Under the pieces are notes generated by a model. It saw only the letters and a program-made list of their open reading frames with translations, searched no databases and was not told the origin of the DNA. DNA of 47,455 nt from a virus. Positions 16,543 to 22,682 of the stretch are shown here, piece after piece. Position 1 is the first letter of the stretch, and each line of letters begins with the position of its first letter. The translations under genes and the position numbers were made by a program. Where the stretch lies: positions 1 through 47,455 of the IMG/VR virus record IMGVR_UViG_3300044726_000050. One strand, 5' to 3'.

Positions 16543-16731
16543 TTATCGAACTAACGCCCTATCAATCTGTGGCCCGAAGTAATACACGAGCCAGAGAATC
16601 AACATGATAGCGACTACAACTCGAATCACTACCTTGAACGAAGCTGCACCGGGAATCTGAGTCTCAATTAACCAGACAATCAACCCAACAACAGCTAGAG
16701 CCAGAATCAAGTAGATGAGTGTTGTGAACAT
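16543..16731 (-). CDS. Small two-helix membrane protein (62 aa)
   Basis: Two hydrophobic segments, about residues 3-22 (TLIYLILALAVVGLIVWLI) and 34-53 (VVIRVVVAIMLILWLVYYF), are joined by a short ETQIPGAASFK turn. GAGG lies before the ATG. The size and hairpin topology would suit a class II holin, but similar small proteins are common in phages and bacteria without that role. No endolysin is nearby, so holin is only a possibility. Confidence 0.75.
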   Translation of the reverse strand: MFTTLIYLILALAVVGLIVWLIETQIPGAASFKVVIRVVVAIMLILWLVYYFGPQIDRALVR

Positions 16732-16738
16732 GATATCC

Positions 16739-16966
16739 TCAGATTTTTCTTTGCTCTAAACCCTCTCCGATAGCTTGAGCAATCGTGTTATTTAACTTGG
16801 ACACAGACTCAATCCAGCTATTAACTGCGATGTATCTATGTCTAAAGAGTTCCTCATCCTTCTTCTTTAACTCGGCCTTTAACTGAGCTATTTGATTTTG
16901 GTCTCTTTCCCACAACTCCTTGAGATGATTTATCTCAGATTGTTTGCTCTTTAACGTAGACCTCAC
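16739..16966 (-). CDS. Coiled-coil protein (75 aa)
   Basis: The GTG start overlaps the preceding stop as GTGA. Residues about 5-42 form a strong charged coiled coil (Lys/Glu/Gln heptads), followed by an amphipathic C-terminal helix. It is co-translated with the Sak4-like ATPase and might be a partner or oligomeriser. Family unknown. Confidence 0.7.
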   Translation of the reverse strand: MRSTLKSKQSEINHLKELWERDQNQIAQLKAELKKKDEELFRHRYIAVNSWIESVSKLNNTIAQAIGEGLEQRKI

Positions 16967-17718
16967 AAATACTCCTTGATTACGTCGTAAAAGTTGCGTC
17001 CAGTAATCTCTAACTTTGGTGGGAGTCCCTTTAACGCGGTCTTTACATCGGGATAGTCGGCGGTCGGAGCGGTGTAAACATACCGTTTGACTGGTTTGTT
17101 TGCATTGAGGTCGAAGTCGTAATCGAAGGCATAAACTTCGTCAAAGTAAGTCGGTACCATCGGAGCCAGCTTCGTTCCGAAGGAAATGATTGAAGTTTCT
17201 TTGATTGATTTAGTGCCTTCGATTCTTGTCTTGTGAACCGGGTGAGCGGTTACAAAGAGATTGGATTCGATTGACTTCAATGTTTCAAGAAGCTGTGTGA
17301 TTAACATAGCCTCTCCATTGAACTCATCCCAAGATGGAACTGCAACTCCACCTTTGGTTATCTTTCCTTTTTCTGGCCCTTGTCCTTTGACCATCATTTG
17401 CATTACTACAGTTGTATTGCTAAGAGTAGTAATACCATCAAGAAGGACATTATCAAAGCGCAGCTTACCGGATTCAAGGTCATCAATAAGAGGCTTGAAT
17501 GTAGTCCAGTAATTAATCGGAGTAATGACTTCAACGGAAATCTCCGCTAGACGTTCGGGATACCAATCAATGATTGGCTTGTGTCTTTTATCAAAGTCAA
17601 TGACGAGAGTTTTACCGGGCCAACTACAGGCCGCGATAGTTTTGCCTCGACCTGTCGGGCCGATTAGTAAAGCCCGAAAGTTCTTGTCGATTCTAGCCTT
17701 ATCAAGCGTTATCGGCAT
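16963..17718 (-). CDS. Sak4-like RecA-fold ATPase (251 aa)
   Basis: Walker A GPTGRGKT is at residues 20-27 and Walker B VLLDGITTL at 91-99. The remainder (PSWDEFNGEAMLITQLLETL, then LFVTAHPVHK, then a final beta-rich domain) fits the phage AAA_24/Sak4 family of single-strand annealing and recombinase-like ATPases. Sak4 proteins anneal ssDNA together with an SSB; an ssDNA-binding-like gene is at 14778. Its stop and start codons are coupled to both neighbours (TAATG and GTGA), so the cluster with the nuclease at 18016 is one recombination operon. Confidence 0.85.
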   Translation of the reverse strand: MPITLDKARIDKNFRALLIGPTGRGKTIAACSWPGKTLVIDFDKRHKPIIDWYPERLAEISVEVITPINYWTTFKPLIDDLESGKLRFDNVLLDGITTLSNTTVVMQMMVKGQGPEKGKITKGGVAVPSWDEFNGEAMLITQLLETLKSIESNLFVTAHPVHKTRIEGTKSIKETSIISFGTKLAPMVPTYFDEVYAFDYDFDLNANKPVKRYVYTAPTADYPDVKTALKGLPPKLEITGRNFYDVIKEYL

Positions 17719-18023
17719 TACATATCCTTCATGATTGCATCGAGGATGTTATCTACCTGTTCCTCGATAGCCCGGTTCTTGTTGTTCTTTGCAACGCAAT
17801 TCGCACAAGTCGGTTTAGCGATTACGCTTGCGTGTTTTGCTGTGATAAAGAATCCAGCATTACACTTGTAACAGCGAGCTTCCATTCCAACTGCAAGGTC
17901 TGTCTTGATATAGTGCGGACAATCCATGCACTTGAAAACGAGATAAGGTTTGTCCTTATCCTTGCTGAGATTCCTTCTCCTGTATTTGTGTGGAGGACAA
18001 ATTGCCTCTCTTTTTTTACTCAT
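17718..18023 (-). CDS. Zinc-ribbon protein (101 aa)
   Basis: The start at 18023 has AGGTG eight bases upstream and replaces a GTG three codons earlier. Three Cys pairs are visible: FKCMDCPHY, ARCYKCNAGF and PTCANC, with a basic N-terminus (HKYRRRNLSKDKDK). It probably binds DNA or RNA through one or two zinc ribbons. It lies between the Cas4-like nuclease and the Sak4-like ATPase, suggesting a recombination accessory. Confidence 0.75.
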   Translation of the reverse strand: MSKKREAICPPHKYRRRNLSKDKDKPYLVFKCMDCPHYIKTDLAVGMEARCYKCNAGFFITAKHASVIAKPTCANCVAKNNKNRAIEEQVDNILDAIMKDM

Positions 18024-18873
18024 GAGATTCACCTTCCAATGCGCCGCTTACATCCCACGGCTCGCCAATGACGTAGTTAGTTCTGAGTTTACGCTCTCTT
18101 TCTTCTTCATTCGATGACTTACAAGCTGGAGCAAAGATGCAATTCTTACAGTTCCAGGGATTCCAAATCTCCGGCCAAACATTCTCCTGAAGATGATAAT
18201 CCAACTGTCGAACCCAATACTTCAGGATGTTATTTAGCCAATGAGCTTTCATCCCGTCAGTATAAGAGAGTGGCATCCTTCGGAACTTTTCCTCTGGAGC
18301 TTTAGAAGTCTGCAAACCAAACTCATTGACATAGACGATATTGCAATCCGAATTGATTGCATAGCCAATGAACTGATTGTTGAGTTCTGTTTCGTCGTTC
18401 TTTCTCGTCCTTGATTTATGGTCGAGAGCAGTTCTTCCAATCAAAGGAAGCTCTGCAATCAAGTCAATCTTTCCGGCGTAGTAGACGATAAGATAATCGT
18501 CCTCATACACCTTCATCATGAAAGCCTTTTCAACTTCGAGGACTTTCAATCCATCGTTTCTCCAGCGGTCTACATACTGATGAAATGACTGGATAATCCA
18601 CTCGCAAGCAGAAGCATCCATGTGGAGAGTAGGATATTTAACTCTCCCTTTATCTGTTGCGAAATCTCTTGCATCATCAATCTTGGCTCCATCTTTAATG
18701 GAGAGATAGTAGTGTTCAAGAATGTGATGCGTTAGGTCGCCTCTTTCTAATGGTTCTGCTGTGACCATAGCACGCAGATTCTTATGGAAAGAGAGAAATG
18801 TGTAATAGGGACACTTCTGAAGTGCGTTCAGAATAGTGGAATCTATTACAAGTACTCGTTTATCTGTTGGCAT
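18016..18873 (-). CDS. PD-(D/E)XK nuclease, Cas4/RecB-like, with Fe-S cysteines (285 aa)
   Basis: The nuclease motifs are GDLTHHILEHYY (helix with H49/H50), E115 upstream of the core, GKIDLIAE (D137) and the D-x-K motif ALDHKSR (D151, K153). C21 together with the C-terminal C-x2-C-x5-C (CKNCIFAPAC near residue 245) matches the iron-sulfur cluster of Cas4 and AddB. The likely reaction is ssDNA or end-directed exonuclease activity in recombination. It is first in the operon driven by the promoter at 18930-18958. Confidence 0.88.
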   Translation of the reverse strand: MPTDKRVLVIDSTILNALQKCPYYTFLSFHKNLRAMVTAEPLERGDLTHHILEHYYLSIKDGAKIDDARDFATDKGRVKYPTLHMDASACEWIIQSFHQYVDRWRNDGLKVLEVEKAFMMKVYEDDYLIVYYAGKIDLIAELPLIGRTALDHKSRTRKNDETELNNQFIGYAINSDCNIVYVNEFGLQTSKAPEEKFRRMPLSYTDGMKAHWLNNILKYWVRQLDYHLQENVWPEIWNPWNCKNCIFAPACKSSNEEERERKLRTNYVIGEPWDVSGALEGESHE

Positions 18874-18929
18874 ATAGTTCTATTTTTAGCTCAAGATAAA
18901 GGTGATTAAGGGTAGTCCCCAACCTTACG

Positions 18930-18958
18930 ATTGTAGCACACTTTTACGTTTCTGTCAA
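18930..18958 (-). promoter_or_regulatory. Strong sigma70-type promoter inside a palindrome
   Basis: On the minus strand TTGACA (18953-18958) and TACAAT (18930-18935) are separated by exactly 17 bp, with TGC before the -10 (extended -10). It sits 57 bp upstream of the nuclease gene. The arms GTAGC-A-CACTT and AAGTG-GCTAC (18933-18965) form a 10-bp inverted repeat around it, suggesting an operator for a repressor or activator. Confidence 0.88.
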
Positions 18959-19008
18959 GTGGCTACATCTAAAGCTCAAAAATGTCCTGTTTTGGTGACG
19001 TTGATTCA

Positions 19009-19242
19009 TTAAAAGCTGTTAAAGACTCGCCTTAGAATAAAATTCTCCTCCTTCTTAGTTCGATGTGCTTCGATGAGTAATCTATCAGTTCCATCCTGCT
19101 CATAGTACTCATAGATACCAATACGTTGAATATCAGTATTGAGCATTGAGAAGAAGGCTTGACAGATTACCTTCAATTCGTGATAGGTATGAGTCTGCTC
19201 AGTTCCATCGAACTTCTTAAACTTAACTTGAAATAGGGGCAT
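19009..19242 (-). CDS. Hypothetical protein (77 aa)
   Basis: A mixed alpha/beta protein beginning MPLFQVKFKKFDGTEQTHTYHE with a YEYYEQDGTDRLLIEAHR strand region. It overlaps the upstream gene by 20 bp and ends before the promoter at 18930, so it is the last gene of its block. No family recognised. Confidence 0.7.
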   Translation of the reverse strand: MPLFQVKFKKFDGTEQTHTYHELKVICQAFFSMLNTDIQRIGIYEYYEQDGTDRLLIEAHRTKKEENFILRRVFNSF

Positions 19243-19414
19243 TTTTTCCTTCTATCCTTTCGAGTTTTTCGAGAAGCTTCGTATGATATTCGATATGAAT
19301 GAACTTTGAGCCGGACGGAACTAATGCCGCACAAAAAGGACATTCAAGCATCATCGTATCATGCTGAAGAACTATCGGCCAATACAGATTAAGCTTTTCT
19401 CTTGGACTAGGCAT
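19223..19414 (-). CDS. Small zinc-finger-like protein (63 aa)
   Basis: ECPFC (residues 24-28) followed by HIEYH (about 40-44) gives a C-x2-C-x12-H-x3-H arrangement, like a classical C2H2 finger, which is uncommon in phages. GAGGTAAAGG precedes the ATG. It overlaps both neighbours, as in a compact operon. Confidence 0.7.
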   Translation of the reverse strand: MPSPREKLNLYWPIVLQHDTMMLECPFCAALVPSGSKFIHIEYHTKLLEKLERIEGKNAPISS

Positions 19415-19541
19415 CCTTTACCTCATGTCTAATGCAACAGAAAGGAAACTGAAATACGTAAGCTTCTGCTTCTGCTTTATTCAGAAAGCAAGTTACGTAA
19501 ACAGAGTTAGCACACTTGACGATGATGTAAATGGTTGTCAT
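19407..19541 (-). CDS. Tiny hypothetical protein (44 aa)
   Basis: The ATG overlaps the preceding stop (ATGA) and the end overlaps the next start by 8 bp, so the frame fills the gap. The sequence begins MTTIYIIVKCANSVYVTCFL and contains a Cys-Cys pair near residue 35. Function unknown; coupling on both sides supports it. Confidence 0.65.
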   Translation of the reverse strand: MTTIYIIVKCANSVYVTCFLNKAEAEAYVFQFPFCCIRHEVKDA

Positions 19542-19732
19542 TTCAACTCTTTCATTAGCTTGATTATTTCTTCAAGCTCAGAGATATCGAGAGTCGAATC
19601 ATCATAAAGATAAAGGAGCCAACGACCCCTCATATCTTTACGAATGTATCCAACAAAGATTGGGTCCTCTCCATTAGATACATCTAGTAAATCAAACATC
19701 TTTGGTTCTTTACTCGATGCTACAAGTTTCAT
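19538..19732 (-). CDS. Hypothetical protein (64 aa)
   Basis: A beta-rich sequence (DPIFVGYIRKDMRGRWLLYLY) then a C-terminal helix (ISELEEIIKLMKELK). The same strand-then-helix plan appears in the proteins at 20515 and 25612, so the three may be distant paralogues, although identity is low. No family recognised. Confidence 0.7.
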   Translation of the reverse strand: MKLVASSKEPKMFDLLDVSNGEDPIFVGYIRKDMRGRWLLYLYDDSTLDISELEEIIKLMKELK

Positions 19733-20085
19733 GTTGAGCTAATGACCTCCGTTGGGATTCCCTTTCTTTTTGCTTGCTCAACCATATTCTTAGTTCCTTT
19801 GCTATTCCTAATGTCGTCATGGAAAGCAATAACTAAGTCAGGTTTACCTTCGACTAACATCTTTCTATTACGAATAGGACCGGCCGCCTTGCCATACTTC
19901 TCCCATTCCGCCTGAAAAGACCTAACAGATAGACCTAGCTTTGCTGCAATTAAAGCAGACATTCTATCTGCACCTTGAGCATTACCGTGAATAATAGTTA
20001 CATCTTTTCCACGGTATTCGGAAAGCCGGGCTTCTATTGCATACCCGGCCTTCCAGTTCCTATCTCCGCAACAAAGAATGGTCAC
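19729..20085 (-). CDS. SLOG-family DUF2493/YspA-like nucleotide-binding protein (118 aa)
   Basis: CCGDRNWKAG at the N-terminus, IIHGNAQGADRMSALIA in the middle, then AAGPIRNRKML and PDLVIAFHDD: this is the characteristic order of DUF2493, a Rossmann-like SLOG family common in phages and near defence loci. SLOG domains are thought to bind nucleotide-derived ligands such as ADP-ribose or NAD products. The start is GTG, immediately after the previous stop, with a purine-rich stretch upstream. The phage role is unknown. Confidence 0.88.
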   Translation of the reverse strand: MTILCCGDRNWKAGYAIEARLSEYRGKDVTIIHGNAQGADRMSALIAAKLGLSVRSFQAEWEKYGKAAGPIRNRKMLVEGKPDLVIAFHDDIRNSKGTKNMVEQAKRKGIPTEVISST

Positions 20086-20343
20086 TTATTCTTCTTTCTT
20101 GTAAGTACCATTCTTCTTAGCAGCGTGCATCGCTTTCATTCGCTTTGAGATTGCTTTCCTCATCGCAGGACTCATCTTCTTCTTTACTGAATCCTTGAGC
20201 TTATGCTTTCCAGCTCGAATGAATCTCTTGAGTTCTTTGATGTCCCTGTCGATTCTATGCTTTTCTTCGACGAGAGACTTTATCTTTTCTCTTGCTCCGA
20301 AGTAAGCGAGTTGTTGAAGGTTCGGTTCTGTTGATTCCGTCAT
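20086..20343 (-). CDS. Basic helical protein (85 aa)
   Basis: The start at 20343 follows GAGGAGAG and replaces an upstream in-frame ATG. Residues 13-45 are a charged coiled coil; the C-terminus (SPAMRKAISKRMKAMHAAKK) is very basic and may contact nucleic acid. Its first 89 bp overlap the RHH gene upstream in another frame. Confidence 0.7.
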   Translation of the reverse strand: MTESTEPNLQQLAYFGAREKIKSLVEEKHRIDRDIKELKRFIRAGKHKLKDSVKKKMSPAMRKAISKRMKAMHAAKKNGTYKKEE

Positions 20344-20509
20344 AACTCTCCTCAATATGCACGTCATAATAACGTGCTAGAATGGTATGAATCACGAAGG
20401 ACATACTGCAATTATGTGATGCAGCGTCCCTTCTTACGTGCCTCTTTACTGACTTGTCTGCTCTACCTCCTACGTGCTCTCGATTCTTATCGGGTTTCTG
20501 ATAGAACAC
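20255..20509 (-). CDS. Ribbon-helix-helix (Arc/CopG-like) protein (84 aa)
   Basis: Residues about 14-48 (GRADKSVKRHVRRDAASHN, then CSMSFVIHTILARYYD) fit a ribbon-helix-helix fold, with the typical A-x(n)-S-x-S helix-capping turn. It starts at GTG. Its last 89 bp overlap the start of the next gene in another frame, unusually long for this compact genome. Without it, 20344-20508 would be an unexplained gap. It is probably a transcriptional regulator. Confidence 0.6.
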   Translation of the reverse strand: MFYQKPDKNREHVGGRADKSVKRHVRRDAASHNCSMSFVIHTILARYYDVHIEESYDGINRTEPSTTRLLRSKRKDKVSRRRKA

Positions 20510-20514
20510 TTTAA

Positions 20515-20697
20515 CTACCCTCTCAGCTTCTTTATCTCGGCTAAGATGTTCTCAAGATGGTTGAGTGGAATACCTATTTGCACGTAGATATACCATTCGT
20601 TCATCGCATAAGAAAAGATACCGTAACCAACTTGCCTACCATCATCTATTCTTATGTCGAGATTGTCATCATCGACTAGATGGATTGTGTACTTCAC
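20515..20697 (-). CDS. Hypothetical protein (60 aa)
   Basis: The chosen GTG at 20697 has GGAAG upstream, giving VKYTIHLVDDDNLDIRIDDG at the N-terminus; an earlier start would lengthen the overlap with the upstream gene. Beta strands (MNEWYIYVQIG) are followed by a helix (ENILAEIKKL), a plan shared with 19538. Function unknown. Confidence 0.65.
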   Translation of the reverse strand: MKYTIHLVDDDNLDIRIDDGRQVGYGIFSYAMNEWYIYVQIGIPLNHLENILAEIKKLRG

Positions 20698-20866
20698 GTT
20701 TCTTCCTTTTTGGTTCCTCAAACTTCGGTTCATAAAGAATCTCAAAAGCGGAACCGTTCTCGAATATCACGGCGGCCGTCTTATTAGGATTCTTCTTACA
20801 CCACTGTTTAATGATGTTCCAATTATGAGGATGACGGAATTGGATTGATGTGAAGATGTTATTCAT
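20669..20866 (-). CDS. Hypothetical protein (65 aa)
   Basis: A basic, Asn- and Lys-rich protein (IIKQWCKKNPNKTAAVIFENG) with a very basic tail (PKRKKREVHNPSSR). The ATG overlaps the preceding stop as TAATG. No family recognised. Confidence 0.7.
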   Translation of the reverse strand: MNNIFTSIQFRHPHNWNIIKQWCKKNPNKTAAVIFENGSAFEILYEPKFEEPKRKKREVHNPSSR

Positions 20867-21156
20867 TACTCTTTGATATTGAACTGTGCGAGGAGCAATT
20901 CAACATCATCCTTTTCAACCCAGATTGCATACTGAGGATTCGGATTCGATTTCATGTCAACAATGAACATGGTCTTTTTGCGGTAGCCTTCCATGCGGCC
21001 CGTAAAGACAACATCTTCATCGTCCTGATAATCTTCGTATTCCTCCTCGACCTTCTGTTTGACTTTGACTTCACGAATAGCAGCAACATCATTCGGATTG
21101 ATGTAGTGCTTGCCTACCTTAATAAGAGTAGGCTTTACAGACTTTACCTTTCGCAT
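20866..21156 (-). CDS. Hypothetical protein (96 aa)
   Basis: The start at 21156 follows AAAGGAG. It contains a KVKQKVEEEYEDYQDDEDV acidic linker between two beta-rich parts (TLIKVGKHYINPNDVAAIRE and TMFIVDMKSNPNPQYAIWVE), resembling small host-derived sheet proteins. First gene after the structured gap at 21165-21388. Function unknown. Confidence 0.7.
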   Translation of the reverse strand: MRKVKSVKPTLIKVGKHYINPNDVAAIREVKVKQKVEEEYEDYQDDEDVVFTGRMEGYRKKTMFIVDMKSNPNPQYAIWVEKDDVELLLAQFNIKE

Positions 21157-21164
21157 CACTTCTC

Positions 21165-21388
21165 CTTTAGTTGTTTACGACCTTTATCTACCACGCACGA
21201 ACTGTCCTCAAATATGGCCCTTCGGAGGCTATATATAAAGGACAGGAAGCTCACCAGATTGCCCCATATTAGCTCACGTTTCGATATAGGCTGAGTAAGC
21301 CACGAAAACGGGTCTGGACTAAGCTAGGCCCGTTTTAATCGCTCACAGAGCCGCTAATAGGTTTTGTCCCGAAATAGGGACAGCAATA
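21165..21388 (-). other. Hairpin-rich non-coding region
   Basis: No gene seen. Stems: CTGTCCT 21202-21208/21239-21245 with an inner hairpin near GGCCCTTCGGAGGC; AAAACGGG 21305-21312/21329-21336; TGTCCC 21365-21370/21377-21382; plus a small GGCT/AGCC loop. It lies between a terminator at 21390-21432 and the next gene, and may hold a processed leader or an unrecognised RNA. No clear -35/-10 pair was seen here for the downstream genes. Confidence 0.5.
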
Positions 21389-21389
21389 C

Positions 21390-21432
21390 AAAAAAGATAA
21401 GAGAGGAACGATGTTCTGTTCCCCTCTTATCT
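21390..21432 (-). terminator. Rho-independent terminator
   Basis: Read on the minus strand, AGATAAGAG (stem 21424-21432/21395-21403, 9 bp, extended by GGAAC/GTTCC after one mismatch) is followed directly by TTTTTT. It ends the transcript of the gene at 21445-21915. Confidence 0.88.
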
Positions 21433-21444
21433 GTGTCTGAATTA

Positions 21445-21915
21445 CTACGCCGAAACTTCTTCCGTAGAAGCAGCAGCCGCAGCGACAATCTCCGCAGCTT
21501 CCAAAACTCCAATCGAAAGAGTCTTTGCAAGTCCACGAATGACCGTCTTACGAGCTTTTGCAGCCTTCGGTTCCAGACCCATAACATACGGGTCAAGTTC
21601 ATCCTTATCAGCTTCCGTCTGATAAGACTCACGATTGAATCCGAAAGAGAAGTCGTCCAACATTCGCTGCAAATCTCCGCCGGTAAGTTCCAGCGCATCT
21701 TCGAGCGAAGTAACAACACCACGATGGTCAAGCTCGGTGATTGTCTCCGAACGGGTAATCTGATTACCCTGAGCATCTTTTCCGAGAGGAGTTCCATCTT
21801 CAGCAGTCTCACGTTCAATAACACGTTCGACTGGGCGGCCGATACCCATGTACGTAATAGTACGGGAATCCTTGCCGCGAGTGTTCTTCGACATCTGTAC
21901 GAGTTCTACTGACAT
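21445..21915 (-). CDS. Hypothetical early protein (156 aa)
   Basis: It has its own promoter (22011-22039), a leader hairpin and a terminator, so it is a single-gene transcript, probably well expressed. The N-terminus is basic/polar (KNTRGKDSRTITYMGIGRPV); the middle is acidic; the C-terminus is Ala-rich (IGVLEAAEIVAAAAASTEEV). AAAGG lies before the ATG. I do not recognise the family. Dedicated regulation suggests an abundant product such as a host-takeover or DNA-binding protein, but that is inference. Confidence 0.8.
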   Translation of the reverse strand: MSVELVQMSKNTRGKDSRTITYMGIGRPVERVIERETAEDGTPLGKDAQGNQITRSETITELDHRGVVTSLEDALELTGGDLQRMLDDFSFGFNRESYQTEADKDELDPYVMGLEPKAAKARKTVIRGLAKTLSIGVLEAAEIVAAAAASTEEVSA

Positions 21916-21934
21916 TGTTCTTTTCCTTTGCTTT

Positions 21935-21959
21935 AAGTACTAACAAAAGGTTAGTACTT
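21935..21959 (-). promoter_or_regulatory. 10-bp stem-loop in the 5' leader (also a plus-strand terminator shape)
   Basis: AAGTACTAAC (21935-21944) and GTTAGTACTT (21950-21959) form a perfect 10-bp stem with a 5-nt loop. In the leader of the 21915 gene it could stabilise the mRNA. On the plus strand it is followed by a seven-T run, so it would also act as a rho-independent terminator against antisense transcription. Confidence 0.7.
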
Positions 21960-22010
21960 TTTTTCATCCACGCGAAACCACGACCGCGGAACGCTCGCTC
22001 CGCTCTGGTC

Positions 22011-22039
22011 ATTGTATCATACTCTGAAACACTTGTCAA
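22011..22039 (-). promoter_or_regulatory. Strong sigma70-type promoter
   Basis: On the minus strand TTGACA (22034-22039) and TACAAT (22011-22016) have a 17-bp spacer and TGA before the -10. CTGAAAC (22024-22030) and GTTTCAG (22046-22052) form an inverted repeat over the -35, a likely operator. The -35 flank (GATTTGACAAG) is identical to that of the late promoter at 30412. Confidence 0.88.
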
Positions 22040-22084
22040 ATCAGCGTTTCAGTGTCCACTTTTTGAGACTTCCTGCGAATCGTG

Positions 22085-22106
22085 AGTTAATCTTTAGTGA
22101 TTAACT
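22085..22106 (-). terminator. Hairpin after the 22118 gene
   Basis: AGTTAATC (22085-22092) and GATTAACT (22099-22106) form an 8-bp stem with a 6-nt loop just beyond the stop of the minus-strand gene at 22118. There is no T-run on the minus side, so it is a weak or processing-type terminator. Confidence 0.45.
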
Positions 22107-22117
22107 TTGATTTGTAT

Positions 22118-22423
22118 TTAATCTATATCCTCCTCTATCTCTTTAAGTTCTTCGAGCTTTGGCAGTTCATGAATCCAGAAGCTTTCTTCTGGACAGGCAA
22201 AGCATCCTTCTCTGTCAGTTACTTGATAGTGTGAAGGATACCATACCTTTGCTGACTCAGCCCTTCGGAAATTACCCTCCATTCCTTCTGGAGTTTTAGT
22301 GATACCGAGATACTTCTTGTGATTGCATGGAAAGAGTAATGCAACTACATGGCAGAGCTTTGGATTCTTCTTAGAACGATTGAGATGTAACTCAATGATT
22401 CTTGTTTGTTTCTTCTTTGTCAT
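22118..22423 (-). CDS. Hypothetical protein (101 aa)
   Basis: Basic N-terminus (MTKKKQTRIIELHLNRSKKN), a CFACPEESFW motif near residue 74 and an acidic end (LPKLEELKEIEEDID). It could be a small nucleic-acid-binding protein. No family recognised. It is followed by a hairpin at 22085-22106. Confidence 0.7.
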   Translation of the reverse strand: MTKKKQTRIIELHLNRSKKNPKLCHVVALLFPCNHKKYLGITKTPEGMEGNFRRAESAKVWYPSHYQVTDREGCFACPEESFWIHELPKLEELKEIEEDID

Positions 22424-22439
22424 GGCCTGACTCGCCTTT

Positions 22440-22637
22440 CTATTGTTTACAGAGATTCGATATCTCTGCGGCTATCTTTGACGCATCTTTCAACTGTGAT
22501 GCTAATGTAGCCCAAAGTTCTGCATCAACTGTCATTACTCTGAAATCAATACAGGACATTCCATCGTACCTGTTATTGATTACTGTCATCAATGATAACA
22601 GCTCTCCTGCTTTCTTGTCCACTTTTACGCTATTCAT
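22440..22637 (-). CDS. Hypothetical protein (65 aa)
   Basis: Helical, beginning MNSVKVDKKAGELLSLMTVI, with a C-terminal helix (ASQLKDASKIAAEISNLCKQ). AAGGAG lies before the ATG. Function unknown. Confidence 0.7.
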   Translation of the reverse strand: MNSVKVDKKAGELLSLMTVINNRYDGMSCIDFRVMTVDAELWATLASQLKDASKIAAEISNLCKQ

Positions 22638-22656
22638 TCTTTCTCCTTAACGAACG

Positions 22657-22682
22657 AACGACTAAGGGATTAGAATCCCCTA
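22657..22682 (-). terminator. Hairpin overlapping the end of the SNF2 gene
   Basis: GACTA-A-GGGATT pairs with AATCCC-C-TAGTC around a 2-nt loop (11 bp with one mismatch), covering the last codons of the helicase at 22670. It resembles a terminator stem but lacks a T-run on the minus side. Confidence 0.4.

Noticed and set aside
16218-16607. 129-codon plus-strand frame
   Set aside because: Runs through the hairpin-rich stretch on the wrong strand for its unit, with no RBS and implausible composition.
21354-21912. Long overlapping frames on both strands across 21354-21912
   Set aside because: They are shadows of the 21445-21915 gene, which has a promoter, RBS and terminator.
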